Positions 33,591 to 45,560 of a DNA stretch of 64,000 nt are shown in pieces. Under the pieces are notes generated by a model. That model did not search any database and was not told where the DNA came from. It was given only the letters and a program-made list of their open reading frames with translations. Source of the stretch: Torreya grandis (taxonomy: Eukaryota > Streptophyta > Pinopsida > Cupressales > Taxaceae); assembly GCA_037957365.1 (NCBI GenBank), contig JARHVA010001471.1, positions 2,424,501 to 2,488,500 on the forward strand, given 5' to 3'. How positions within the stretch are numbered: the first letter of the stretch is position 1; every line of letters starts with the position of its first letter. Both the position numbers and the translations under genes were made by a program.

Positions 33591-35392
33591 ATGAGAGAGC
33601 TCTACAGAGGCAAAGTGATGCAGACATTGAGGATGTTGCCCTTGTTGGTTGATGAGAGATCCATGATAGATAGAGCAGGATTGGGTCATGTATGTGACAT
33701 AGGTATAGTGCAGTGGGATAAGTATTTGATCACCACCTTATGTGAGAGGTAGAATGCAAACACTTTTACATTCTAGCTTTCTATAGGGGAGATCATTGTG
33801 ACCTTGGAAGATGTGTATCAGATTTTGCATTTATCAGTTAGTGGGTGATGGGTGACATTACAAGATGATATGGGTGCTGATGGCATTGATCATGCATCCT
33901 TGTATTTTGTTGGTATGCCTTCAGGTGCAAATTGGAGACACAATAATAGTGATGTATTACTATTAGTTATTATGTAGTTAAGTGTTTTGTGCCTGTAGAA
34001 GTGGTTAGTTGTATTGTTGGCTTTATTTGTTACAGTGGATGGTAGCAGATTTTTTATTACTTACAAGATGCATAGGAAGTTTTGTAGTGTTGAGATGCAT
34101 GGTACTGTGTTGTCATGGGGTAAGACTATGCTTGCTCATTTATACAGAGATTTATATAAATTTATGTAGAAGGAATTAGATGATAGTGTGGGTGCAGCTA
34201 CTTTATTATATTACTGGGCTTATGAGCACATAGTAGTTGGCACCAATTGGATTGTTGAGGGTGAGTTGGGCACAGCTATGACTATTTGGTGAGTGATAGA
34301 TGAGTGATTTGGCTATCCGATCTCCTAGGATAGATCACTATAGGAGGATGATAGATAGATTAGTGTTATGAGATATCATATGGAGGCCCTATAGAGGATT
34401 CCCTAGATGGCCTGAGGATAGAAATTAGCTAAGGTATATGAGGGTCAATTATTGGTTCCATGATCATTGGGCTAGAGTATATGAGCACGTGACTAGGTAG
34501 TTTGGAGTTTGATAGGATGTTACTCCTGTGACATGGGTATAGTTGAGGAGTTTAGGGGTACCAACGAGAGTAGGGGCTCGTGTAAGACCTACTAAGGCTG
34601 AGTTGGCACCGTTATCTTTAGATATGTGAGATGTGGCTATAGATATTCCTTATGTAGATGACGTAGTATATGCTGAAGCATATATTACATGGTGGGTTGG
34701 GCACTGGTGGGATCCATTGTATCATGTTGATGGAGTGGATGTTCCTACATATGAGGATCTTGAGTTGATTCAGATAATGGAAGGTAATCAGTGATTATAT
34801 TTGAATTGTACTTCGGTTTATGTTGTATTGGTTTGGATTTGGAAGTATATATCTAATGTATTGTTGTACATATTATGTGTGTAGGTGGGGAGGGAGGTAT
34901 ACAAGATGAGGCACCTAATAGGGTCGGGAGGGGAGATGATGAGTTATGGAAGACCATCATTGAGTCGATACTCTAAGAGTTCACGTGATATGTCCCTAAT
35001 GATGCAGTGGAGGAGGGTTTGATAGAGCGAATGATGGTTATAGCTGGTGTTTATGCTCATTTGTTTGATAGGGTTGCTATAGATACAACTCCATATGTTA
35101 AGGCAGTAGGAGAGAGAGATAAGATTGGAGCTGAGTTGGATAGGCATAAGATGCCTCCACCTGATTGTGGTGTGGTGAGCACAAAGATTGTGGATGACTA
35201 TATAGATCTTCATCAGTGATATGCAGACTTGTGTGAGGATCATGGTCAGCTATTGGAGTGAGAGAGTTATCACAAGAGGCATTCAAGAACTCAAGGAGGT
35301 GTGGGGTCATTGAGTTCAAGAGTGGATTATGTGACTAGTACTGGTGGGGAGAGTGAGACTGAGAATGAGGATCGGATGCCCATTTATGATTG
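33591..35392 (+). pseudogene. plant mobile domain (PMD, MAIN-like/aminotransferase-like) gene, antisense in the retrotransposon
   Basis: From ATG 33591 the plus strand reads MRELYRGKVMQTLRMLPLL, GLGHVCDIGIVQWDKYLI, then CER.NANTFTF.LSIGEI and VTLEDVYQILHLSVSG. This is the PMD signature (l...W...t.tF.l..gE.tvTL.Dv..ll.L...G). Later come SRFFITYKMH, LSWGKTMLAHLYRDLYKF, AATLLYYWAYEHI and, after a shift, DIIWRPYRGFPRWPEDRN and WWVGHWWDP, which fit the C-terminal half of the domain. About nine stops or shifts, so it is dead here. PMD genes are known both as host silencing/genome-stability factors (MAIN, MAIL1) and as passengers of gypsy-type elements. Its antisense position near the 3' LTR matches extra antisense ORFs known from plant gypsy elements. 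Confidence 0.8.
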
Positions 35393-36843
35393 ATTGTATC
35401 TTGATATGATGTATATGTTTTGAAAACTCATTATATATATGGATAGTTTGTTTGATTTTGGATCATGTGTATTTGTGTTATGGATGTTTGGAATAACCTG
35501 GTATGTTTATTGTAAATGGGTTATTTCAAAATTTTGCTTTGACATGTGATGTTGAGGTTTTGTATATGTTTGGTAAGATAACATTTGGCATGTGTTTTGA
35601 TTTTTGTTTGACAGGTTCAAGTGTGAGGTTAAGTTTGGTTTTTAATGATTTTTGAGGAAAAAATTTGTTGGTTTTGTAGTTGGTAAATTATTTTGATAAA
35701 GTGAATTCGTTTAGGATTAGAAAAATAAGGTATTGGTAAGGTTTGATTTTGGATAATTTCGTTTGGCTAGAGATGGCTATTTGGGACTAGGAATGTTAGT
35801 TTTTAGTAGGAGGGGATGTAAGAGAGAATTTTATGCTCAATTCTCTGGGAGTGACTCAAGAATACAAAGGCTAGTCCTTTGGATCCATCATTGCCTTGCT
35901 AAGTGAAGCTTATGAACTAAAACTAGTATGACTATACATTGTATTATTTTGTGATGTATCACTATTAGAACCCTATTGGCCAACTGAAAAAGTGCCCATA
36001 CTACTCATGATTTGTAAGAATGTGCTTTGTGTATGATACTATCCGCTAAGTGCTAACTATTTTTGTGTGTGAAGATTCTTCAAAATTTAACTTTATTGGA
36101 TTTTTATGTGAAATAACACCCTGTGGATTCTATTGTGATATATATGACTGAGTAATAGATTAAGATGGAACTATGACATGTGATGGGGGTTCATCTAATC
36201 TTAATCGTAGTAGGTTGTTGCATGAGATAAGACCCTTAAAATATACCTGCAGTGAATATTTCTCATGAGTGGTACTCTGTTATTGTGCCTATGACTCTGT
36301 CAAATATGTATATGGAACTGCACTATGTATCCCTCAAACTATGGTGTTATATGTAGGTTGTTGTTACTGTACTAGTTTCTAAACCTTCTAAGGTGGTGGA
36401 ATAGGAGATCTATTTCTCATGAGTGGTACTCTGTTATTGTGCTTATGACTTTGTCAAATATGTATATGGAACAACACTAAGTATCCCTCAAACTACGGTG
36501 CTATATGTAGGTTGTTGTTACTGTACTAGTTTCCAAACCTTCTGAGGTGGTGGAATAGGAGATCTCCTATGAGATTCTATCATTAAACCTGCATTTTATT
36601 CACGATGAGTGAACGATGATTCTTGTAAAGAAATGTCCTAGGATGACTCAATCGTGGCAGAATGAGGTCTAGGGTTCCATAATGGAGGAGATCTATGTGC
36701 CCCCTATATGAATGCTATGATACCATTATCAATACATCTAGTAATGCAATCTCTGAGTCCAAAATAATCATCATCTCTATGTCCACGGATATGATGAAAG
36801 TGATAAAAAGGTTGATGTGGCTGCTATGTAAGAGCTGTAGATC
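35393..36843. other. region between PMD gene and gag; no pol
   Basis: In an autonomous gypsy element protease, RT, RNase H and integrase would lie here. Only 1.45 kb separates gag from PMD, and I find none of their motifs. It includes the 154-bp tandem duplication at 36261-36568. Confidence 0.6.
36261..36568. repeat. two tandem copies of a 154-bp unit
   Basis: TCTCATGAGTGGTACTCTG recurs at 36261 and 36415, and the rest of the unit matches nearly base for base (AATATGTATATGGAAC, GTAGGTTGTTGTTACTG, GGTGGTGGAATAGGAGATC). Confidence 0.85.
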
Positions 36844-39001
36844 TCATCGATAAGTAGAAGGTAATGTGATTAACCTCCTATCTAGTAGTGTTGATAATAT
36901 GGTAGATGGACTATCCCACTCTAAATCAAACCGTAGTGGTGCTTTGTTGTTGTTCTCTATAGTGCAGACTGCAGGTTGTGCTTTGGAAGTTGGGTCTTTG
37001 CTCTTGACTAGTTTCTTTTTTGGTTGTGGTCTCTTATCTTGTCTAGAACATGGTGGATGTTGAGTGCTAGGAGCTGTATCTAAAGATGTTGTTGTAAAAT
37101 CTAGAGTGATCCGGTGAATTGAATATGCCTCAATAAATCCCAATTTCTTTTCTAGAGATAAAACTGTATAACACAAGTGTCTAAAAGAAGACTCTATCTG
37201 ATATAGTAGATGCTCAAGTAGACATTGGTGTAGCCCCTTAATAAAGATATGTTGAATCTCTAGATCTGTTGGTTTGTATATCAATCTTAACATGGAAACC
37301 TTGAATCTTAAGATATACTCACTAACTGGCTCTGAAGAATTCTGACGTAGTGTGACAAGTTTCTCATATGTAACACAAGGGCCCATGTTTATAATGTAAT
37401 ATCTGAGAAATGCCTCTTCTAATTCATCATATGTGTGCAATGAACCAATGGGGAGTAGATGAAATAACCAATTCTATGCTTCCCCACTAATGTCTATTGG
37501 AATAACTTAAGTACAATCAACAGGGTTGCATGAGATGGCAGAGCCTTCTGAAAGATCTGAAGGTGTATGAATGGATCTCTAGTTCCATCAAAATGAGGTA
37601 ATAATTGTATCTAGAAATGCTTAGGCAATGAAGCTTTTATGAATGTCTTCGAAATAGGGTTACCATGTAGATCATTGACATCCATCCAAGACTTATAAGT
37701 TTTGTTTTCCATGGTGACATGTTCTTGGTGTTGTAATTCACCAACTACATAAATCAAGGAAATAATCTCTTGGGAAGGGATATTAGTATCTTGAAGTGGT
37801 TCATTTAATATTTGAATTTGATCATTTACTTTAGCCATAGGAATGCTACATTTATCAATTGAATCATAGAGAGGGAGAGTGCTCACTTGAACCTTTGGAG
37901 GAATGGTATCGTGGACCTTATTAGAGGGATATGGGGTACCATCCTTTTTTGGTGATGGGTGAGACACGGGTGCTATCGTAGTAAGGGGTGGCTTGGGAGA
38001 TTCATTGGTATCTTTAGTTTTTAGTGAATCACATTTGGAATGCTTAGAAGATGTAGTATTATTATTGGCATTTGTATCATTTGAATTAGAATCATTCATA
38101 GAAGTAAGATCCATAATTTGACATGCATTTTGTTTGAAAGGAGTAGGATATGCATTTTCTTCTTCACTATATGCATAATAATCATCATTGTTCCATTCAT
38201 CGTCATATTCTAAATTTTTTGCATTTGAAATAGGAGTAGAAGTATCATTTTTGAAATCATTTGCATTCTCATATTCATTTGCATTTTGACTATCATATTC
38301 ATTATTACTTCCATTATCACTAGGGAGAGGAGTAAGAGAAGATGTTAATTCTTTTCTAATATGCAATAAATTATCATTTGAAATTGGAATGTTATGTGCA
38401 TCTATATTATCCTTTGATGGAATGCATGTATTATTTTCATGTGCAACATGAGAAGTAGAAGTAAGAGAGATATCATTTTGACATTCATTTTCCATTGTTT
38501 GACATGTAAAGTTAAAAACATGAGATTGATCATTTGAATTATGTATTGACAATTTGATTTTATTTTGTCTATATTGTTGTAACTTGAACAAAGAAGTAAC
38601 AAAAGGAAGAGAGAGATTAAGTTCATGTTCAAGCAAATTATCACCAATTAGATATTTATTTGGAAATGCATAATATTTTTTTCCTTTGATGCAATGTGCA
38701 TAGGATAATCAGGTGAAAAGTATCTTTCCCATTTATTAAAAGTATTTTCTTTAGAAGCCAAAATAAAAGAGATAGGTTTGAAAGGAGAAGATGCATCTAC
38801 ATGTTCTTCACTATCACTTTCATATTCATGAAAATATTCATCATTACAACAATAATAATCATCTTCACTCCAAATAAAATCATTTTCCACATTTTTATCT
38901 AATGTGTAATTTTTCATATTTGTCCATTCATTGTCATAATTATGAGAAAAATTGAGAAATTTATCTATAGGATGAGAAGGAAGAAGTGCCTTAGTAGCCA
39001 T
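36844..39001 (-). pseudogene. Gag of the gag-only element, with long acidic/Asn-rich N-terminal region
   Basis: Three minus-strand frames in series. The ATG at 39001 starts MATKALLPSHPIDKFLNF, followed by an acidic Tyr/Asp/Glu stretch (WSEDDYYCCNDEYFHEYES). A 341-codon frame (38636-37611) is Asn/Ser/Asp-rich and looks disordered, ending NKTYKSWMDVNDLHGNPIS and TFIKASLPKHF. A further shift leads to LLPHFDGTRDPFIHLQIF, then the 198-codon frame (37440-36844) with YDELEEAFLRYYI, VTLRQNSSEPVSEYILRFK and a Gln/Pro/Lys-rich tail. The FDGT.DP..HL..F block and the following helix pattern are the plant Ty3/gypsy capsid domain. I see no zinc knuckle. Two frameshifts and few stops make this one of the younger genes in the window. 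Confidence 0.75.
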
Positions 39002-39079
39002 TTTATTTTTTTCACCAAAGAGAATATGTGCAATTACTATTAAGAAAGTAAATGCAATAATAACTACTAACATGGAAAT

Positions 39080-39772
39080 TTTGAAAATACATGTGATTAT
39101 CTAAACAATTTACACAAAATTTAAAAATAATTTCTAAAAGTTGCAAGGATGAATGGTTTGAAGGTGGAGGGCCTAGTTTAGGAATCTAGGGTTTTGAGCT
39201 AGGGTTTTAGAATTTTTGAAATTATGGCTATAATTTAAATTCTAAAATTAATTTGAACAAGATAATTACACAAAAATTGATACAAAAAAATAGAAATTTA
39301 AAATTAAATTTTTGCACAAAATAACTACTAATTTTGAAAATATTTTTAGCACACTAAACAATTTTCATAAAATTTGAAATTAATTTCTAAAATTTGTTAA
39401 GGGAGGGAAACTTGGGGTTTGAAGACCTAGTTTAGAAATCTAGGATTTTGGTCTAGAGTTTTAGAATTTTAAAAATTATGGTTATATAATTGCACAAAAA
39501 TTGATACAAAAATCAGAAATTTATAAAGTAATTTTTGCACAACATATGAAGGAAAAATCCTAAGTGTAGCTAGGATTTTATGTTTGTTTGAAGTAAATCA
39601 GGTTCACCAAATTTTTATTATTTTTGGTAATCTGGTGTTTAGATCCTAAATAATAAGGATCTAAATAATAAGAAAAATCTAGCTTAATAGGAAAAAATGT
39701 AGATTTTAATAGGTAATTATGCAAGAGAAATATAAATAAACTTATCTAGTTTCAGACTAAAATGAAAGACTC
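39080..39772. other. 5' leader of the gag-only element (minus-strand sense)
   Basis: Contains a diverged internal duplication: GGGTTTTGAGCTAGGGTTTTAG (39190) and GGATTTTGGTCTAGAGTTTTAG (39441), each with AAATTTTTGCAC-type flanks. No tRNA primer site is recognised next to the LTR at 39773. Confidence 0.4.
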
Positions 39773-40513
39773 TGAGGCTAAAATTTGAAGAGCAAGACTG
39801 AGACACTGACAGATATCTGAATCTAGGTTCTATTTTTTGATTGGATAGGAGCGTTGGAAACAGGACACCCTAGTGTCTGGTGCTATAGTCTTTCCCGGTC
39901 TTGTTATCCTGAGGATCTAAACTTTCTGGGTTTTGTTTGCTTGGTCAATGTGAGTTTGTGTACCAAATTTTAGGATATGGAAGTCATCGTAGCTCATTTT
40001 AGGTCTATTTCAATCTTCAATACCTATATTCATCTACACACATGCAAAAAATGAATACATCAAAAGCCAAAAGGAGAAAAACTAGGTTAGGAGAAGAATG
40101 ATCACATGATCTAGAACCCTTATTATTCTAATCGCTGCCTACATTAACCTTCAATTTAGGGTCTCAGATGAAGTGTAGTTCTCCCTTAGGTAACATGCAT
40201 AATCAACATGCATGATAGATGCAACAATGATTTTCTCCTAGGCCCTTGATTAAGCATGCAAGTCTATGTGTGATGCAGAGACGTTGAGTTATACTATTCA
40301 CTGACTTTTATTATGTCTAATGTGCCAAAGTAGTAAGCACTACATATAAAATGCCTTGTGTAGTCCTTTATTTAAGAGACTCATTATTTTGAATTTGGGA
40401 TCTTTATTCTCATTTGGTCGACATTGGAAAACTTAGGAATGATGCAAAGAAAATAGGTAAAACTCATTTTGCAAGAGAAATTGACTGTTGGAATCAAATT
40501 TGCACTTGGACAA
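39773..40513 (-). repeat. 5' (right) LTR of the gag-only element, first part
   Basis: Starts TGAGGCTAAAATTTGAAGA and matches the left LTR up to GCACTTGGACAA. It is interrupted there by the nested element and resumes at 49073. Confidence 0.85.
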
Positions 40514-43052
40514 TGTTGTTCCCAAAGTCTGTCACTCATTTTTGGGACAACACATGAACTATTTTTGGTCCTACAAGCCAAAAAATTCTCTCTTCCCTTT
40601 GTAGAGTAAAATGATTTACATTTTATTTTGAGTTTCAGTTGTGCACTCCAAGTTTTGTCCTTGCGCATTTCAGTTTCGAGGCAGTAAGGGTTATGACATA
40701 GGGCACGGGTTTTTCTTTTTTCGTGGGTCTTTCATTTTGCCTAAAGTTTTGTCTAAGTCTCAAAGTCGAGTGAAAGCTGCCAAGTGTCATATGTCGGGAC
40801 ACATTATAACTTGTTTTTAAAAGGTAGAGGAATGTGCCAAGTGTCTTGTTATAACTCAGCGAAGTGCGACAAGTGTATGCATCTGCTTTTTAAAGTTTCT
40901 TATAAAGCTTCTCTAAGAGTCCCGTGGAGGGCACCAAGTGGAAAATGTAAAAGGTTTTAATATGTTTTTCTAAATGCAGTGGAAGTCACCATGTGTCCCT
41001 TGTAAAGCTTGGCAGAAGCTACCAAGTGTCAACATCCACAGTTTCTTCCTTTTTGTTTCGTTATTGAGTAAGGACTGTGGTGAGCCCCAGGTGAGTTGCT
41101 AAAGTCAATAGATCGCACCAAGTGTCATCATCTGTGTGAATCCAAATGAGTCCCAAATGTTTCTCTAGTGTTTCTAAAGCATAGCGGAAGCCGCCATGTG
41201 TCATCTTCTATAGGACTCTCAAAAGGTATCTAACAACTTCTATAAGTTAAGCGGATGCTGCCAAGTGTCCTCGCCTGTTTCATAGTGGAAGACGCCATGT
41301 GTCACTTGTTGAGATTAGCAGAGAGTGCCACCTGTCCCCGTTCCCCTTTTGAAGCTACTCAGGAAAGAAGTATTGTGGGTCCCATTTTATGTAAGTTGAT
41401 AAAGTTTCAACGTAGTGGACTGTGACAGATGTCCAAGATGGAGCACTCCCAATACAAAGACACAGTAAAAAGGATGAAGCCCGATGAAAACTAGCCAAAG
41501 CAAGCGGGAAAGACATGAAGGAACATTTCCTTTAGACAAAATGTTTAAAGGAATTCCTTTAGACATATTGTCTGAAGAAATTAAAACCCGAAGACTGCTC
41601 GAAGCTGAAGGAATTACCGAAGAAGATGACGGGCCCACAGATGTCAAAGTTGAGCATCATAAACTAACCGTTGGGATTCAGACTTCCGATGACGTTCCAA
41701 CAGCCGTCAAATTTAGGACAACCAACTGGCCATTGGCTTTCAAATGATGACGGACCCAAAGACATCAAATTTGTGACAATAAAGTATCCGTTGATCTTTG
41801 CAGGTTTATATGCAGACCTGAAGGCATTCAATGACTTTTAGGCCGAAAGGAAGAACCGCTGAGAGGAGGAACCAAAAGATAGCTCAAGGGCTCAAATTGT
41901 AGTAGAAAGAGGGAAAGGCCAAAATATCTACAAAGTAGTTATTCCAGTAGGTGGAACAATCCACCAAGTAGATTTTTTAGCCCTTAAACATTGAAGACAT
42001 GGCCTGTTTGTCTCCCACGAAGTAAAGGCAAAATGGATAGCTGCACAGACATCAGGAAAAGGACCAGACAACTAATGCTAAGGGGAAGACATTTGAGATG
42101 AATTGACATGCCATAGTTAAGGTTGATGCCCTGTTCCAGCATGGCCCCCCGGCAGAACTAAAAAAGCATTCAAGGCATTGAATGCACAGCATGGTCCATT
42201 CCATGAAACAAAGTGCCAAGTCTTTCTTGGTTGCTATTTATTGTAATCTCTCTCATTGTTGAAATGGAAATATTTTTTGAATATAGAAGCAAAAATCTGT
42301 CTAAATTTAAAGAGGATTACTGAGACTTTCAGCTCAGATTGTTGATCATATTACTTTATTTGAATGAGAAAGCAAGTTACTTTCAGACTTTGTGTTGTGA
42401 TAGCTTGTGTTATCTTAGGAAATTTTTCTTATGTATGTTTCCTAGGAGCATTCTTATTTATTTAATTTGACAAGCAGAACTAGTGGAAATAATCAAGAAG
42501 ATGCCCTGAAGCCAATTACTTTCAGACTTTGTGTTGTCGTAGTTGTCTTCAATGTGTTTTTAGTTTCTTTCTATGTAAAGGATCTTGGGATGACTTTGTG
42601 CCCCCATTATCCTTTGTATTTCACTCTTTAGGCAGTTGAGGTGGAGACTTTGTGTTTCATTTCATCCTGCTAGTTATTGTGACTTTGTTACTAGTTACTT
42701 GTCACTATTTGAAAGAACTCCTATTGTTTCCTGCAATATCACTTCTCAAAGAAGAGAAGTGCCTTCAGTGTTTTCACCAAAATTTTCTCCTTTGTTTGTG
42801 AACATTATCTCTGAAAAAAGAGAGATGGATGGTGTAGTCCTACCCTTGAGTGTTATTTTTTGCTTATATATATATATATATATAGTATATAGCTTCTCAT
42901 AGTTATAAGGGAACCTCCCTTTGATGAGAGGAGAGATTTGTCCCCTTTTGATGTGGTAAACCTACACATCCAGTCGACCAATCTCCCTATGTTGTGGTTG
43001 AAATCACTTATTTTTCTCATTAGTTGGCTAGTGAAAAAATATTCACCCAATA
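40514..43052 (+). repeat. left LTR of the nested element
   Basis: Begins TGTTGTTCCCAAAG and ends TTCACCCAATA (the terminal CA has become TA). Aligns along its length with 46560-49067. It holds a motif array at 40779-41337, a decayed inverted repeat near 41525-41580, a TA microsatellite (42867-42890), and duplicated AAGCAAGTTACTTTCAG-type words near 42370 and 42510. Confidence 0.9.
40779..41337 (+). promoter_or_regulatory. array of ~11 G-box/ABRE-like motifs in LTR U3
   Basis: The decamer GCCAAGTGTC or GCCATGTGTC, usually preceded by GCGGAAGC or similar, recurs every 20-90 bp: 40779, 40836, 40866, 40931, 40986, 41019, 41115, 41193, 41260, 41294 and 41325. The right LTR keeps CACGTGTC at 46884 and TACGTGTC at 47037 at corresponding positions, so the ancestral unit was probably GCCACGTGTC, a G-box/ABRE core. 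Such sites bind bZIP and bHLH factors; a role in LTR transcription is inference. Confidence 0.5.
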
Positions 43053-43350
43053 GTTTTTGGCGACTCCGCTAGGGGAGAACGAGCAGTTTCAGTTCTTTTC
43101 CTTATCCATTTTCTCTGCCTGGGACACAATAATTTTGCACAATTTGAAGCCTCAAGCTTCAGATTGAAGCATCACTTGTGTCTTATCCATTATCATTATA
43201 GCCTTATCCATTTCCATTATACACTCTGAGCTGCAAAACTTGAGATGTTGTAGATCAAGCGTTTCATTTCAAAATTCAATTCTCTGCCAGCTCCATGCCA
43301 ATAGTTTTTAGCGACTCTACTGGGGAAGAACACGCAGTTTTGAAGCCTCA
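43053..43350 (+). other. primer-binding region with a second, internal copy
   Basis: Right after the left LTR comes TTTTTGGCGACTCCGCTAGG, the form seen at the primer site of many plant gypsy elements. About 250 bp downstream (from 43302) the stretch TAGTTTTTAGCGACTCTACT recurs, preceded by CCAA as at the LTR end. This copy cannot be LTR-adjacent, so the leader has been tandemly duplicated. I do not assign the tRNA. Confidence 0.6.
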
Positions 43351-43591
43351 AGCTCCAAGCTAAATCAGGGCCAGTTCTTTTTCATTTTTATTCTACAATC
43401 TGGTAGCTCCATACTATACAAGAAGCTAGAAAGCTCAAGGTGTTGTTGACCCTATTTTTGAGTTGGTGCAGGAGAGAAATTTTGAGTTGTTTCCTCCATA
43501 ACCTCACCTTCAAAAAACTAGGAGTCTTCCTCCTACCAACACCAGGTCACCAACATAAGGCAGAGCTTCTTTTTCCTCTGCTAGTAGAGAT

Positions 43592-44605
43592 TTGCCTATA
43601 CATACTCCACCTAGATTTGTTATTCCCCCTTTTCATAGTCATATAATGGTAGTTCAAGGCCCCTGGGGTGACTCTTTTGGTCCACTCAATTTAACTCCAC
43701 CTCTACATGAGCTACCACGCAGTTCCAGAAAGAATTTTCTCAAATTCTTTGGTGATGGGAGAGTTCATCCTGATGAATATATTGCAGCCTTCAGTATAGC
43801 CTATGGCGTGATAGGTGTGGAGTATGAATATGTAGTAGTCAAGCTGTTCGTAGAGACATTACAAGGTGTTGCTGTAGAATGGTTTTATCATCTGTAGGCC
43901 CAGACTATGACTAACTAGAACACTCTCAAAGCTAAGTTCACAGCTAGATTCAAGCCTACAAAAGATGTGCATGCCCTGCTAGCCCAGCTCACACAGATGA
44001 AGAAATAACCTCATGAACCTATGAGGGGCTTCATTTCCAAATTTGACAAGCTGAGGAACAAGATTCTTGCAATTGCTCAGCCAACACCTTTGAACCTTAA
44101 ATGTTTTTTCATCAACTCATAGCTACCTAGATTGAGTTTTCTTCTAAGATGTGCTGGCCACATAGACCTTGCTACTGCTCAATATTTGGCCATTGAGGTA
44201 GAAGATGACCTTATCTTGGCAGGAAAGATAAGGAGAGATCCTAATAAAGGAAGATCTTCTTCATCTTCTGAATATCCATCTACAAGCACCACTGATCCAA
44301 TGGTGCAAAAGCTGGCAAATGAGTTGCTTGCTCTCAAAAAGCAAATGGTGTAAGGGATGTCATCTACCCCTTCATATAGAGATATATTAAGGAGGACATT
44401 TCCCAATCAATCATACCAAGGCAACGCTGCCAGGAATCAAGGGCAGCCAAATCATCTTCCTCCCACACAGGGGAAACTTGTCATTGAAGCAGCACCAGCC
44501 AACTCAGCAGTTAGATATCTAGAAGCAGAACATGATTTCTCTTCCCAACTTGAGTTTGATCAAGAAAATGACGTTGATCTCTTTGCAGCAAACCAAGAAG
44601 AATGA
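43592..44605 (+). pseudogene. Gag of the nested gypsy element
   Basis: Begins around 43592 (MPIHTPPRFVIPP). The capsid domain starts LKFFGDGRVHPDEYIAAFS, continues VVVKLFVETLQGVAVEWFYHL (family a..wf..L), then, past a stop, LKAKFTARFKPTKDVHALLA and GFISKFDKLRNKI. A second part (44132-44353) reads LRCAGHIDLATAQYLAIEVE, and the tail (44357-44605) is Gln/Pro/Asn-rich. No zinc knuckle is seen. At least four stops; otherwise colinear with plant Ty3/gypsy Gag. In an active element this would form the virus-like particle. Confidence 0.75.
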
Positions 44606-44980
44606 ACTAGCAACTCCAACATTGGTTTCTTGAATTACCAGGATGAACCTAGAAGTGAAGGTAAAGCAGTTGATGGATCATACGTTGTATTCACCCAGTC
44701 TAAGAATTAGTCAGCCTAAAAAGCTAATAAATAAAAAATAGAGAAGTGACCTCAGCCTACAATTTCAATTGCCAAACAAAGAACTTCTCTGCCTTTCTAG
44801 CTAAAGGACCTAGTGATTGCTAAAAAAGTATGTTCTTCAAGTATGCCTTCACCTTCAACATATATTTCGTAGATCAGTCCTCCCCCTCATAAAAACTAGA
44901 AGGATGAACTCCCTTCCTTTGTTCCTAGTCCATTTCAATCATTTGACATAGTCGACCATGTCGAGAAGAACAAAATTCAA

Positions 44981-45560
44981 ATGACTGAATTTAAATTCCT
45001 GCAATCCAATCCTAAGCAGTTGGATAGGTTAGTTCAATGTGTGAAGAATCAAATTGGCCCTACAGGACAAGATGTTAAGAAGGTAATTTATGATCCCCCA
45101 AGGAACATGTCCACCCCAAACAATCTTGTCATTACTCCTACTGCCCATGGGAAAATAGAGTATTTTTATGTTTCCCTATTGATAAATGGTCACAAGCTAA
45201 GCAACTGCATCATTGATTTCAGAGCTTCAGACAACATCATGCCTGCCAAAGTGGCAGAATCTCTTGGTCTCACACTGACCAAGACATTTAGGATATGTTT
45301 CTCCATGGAAAACAAACAAGTGCCTTTGTTGGGACAAATCAAGGATGCTCAATTTGCATTTACAAATTTTTCAGAGAAGAGGATCAAAATGACGGTCCTA
45401 GTGGCTGACATCCCAGCATCATACGACATCCTTCTTGGGTGAAATTTTTGTAAGGATGTTGGTGGTGAACTAAGCATGGATCTATCTGAGGCAAGGATCC
45501 CAGTCAAAAGTGTTATGAAGAGATTGCTCCCTAAAAAGGAGGCAAAATATGTTGTCACTC
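44981..45560 (+). pseudogene. retropepsin-type protease of the nested element
   Basis: The frame at 44981-45442 contains IEYFYVSLLINGHKLSNCII, then DFRASDNIMP where the active site DSGASDNVMP is expected, so the Ser-Gly of the catalytic triad region is replaced. SLGLTLTK, VPLLGQIKDAQFAF and IPASYDILLG follow, the usual retropepsin C-terminal strand. A stop replaces the next residue (family LLGR.W/F), and the frame resumes with FCKDVGGELSMDL. The enzyme would cleave Gag-Pol; here it is inactive. Confidence 0.75.

Noticed and set aside
38648..39073. Apparent N-terminal membrane segment (MLVVIIAFTFLIVIAHILF) upstream of Gag
   Set aside because: A better start is the internal ATG at 39001; the hydrophobic stretch is translated AT-rich leader.
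41484..41747. 87-codon plus-strand frame in the left LTR, partly open in the right LTR antisense
   Set aside because: It lies in LTR U3/R sequence, spans the inverted repeats, is not open in the right copy in the same frame, and has no recognisable domain.
42867..42890. TA run as a TATA-box promoter in the left LTR
   Set aside because: Long TA microsatellite, shortened in the right LTR; length variation argues against a fixed promoter element.
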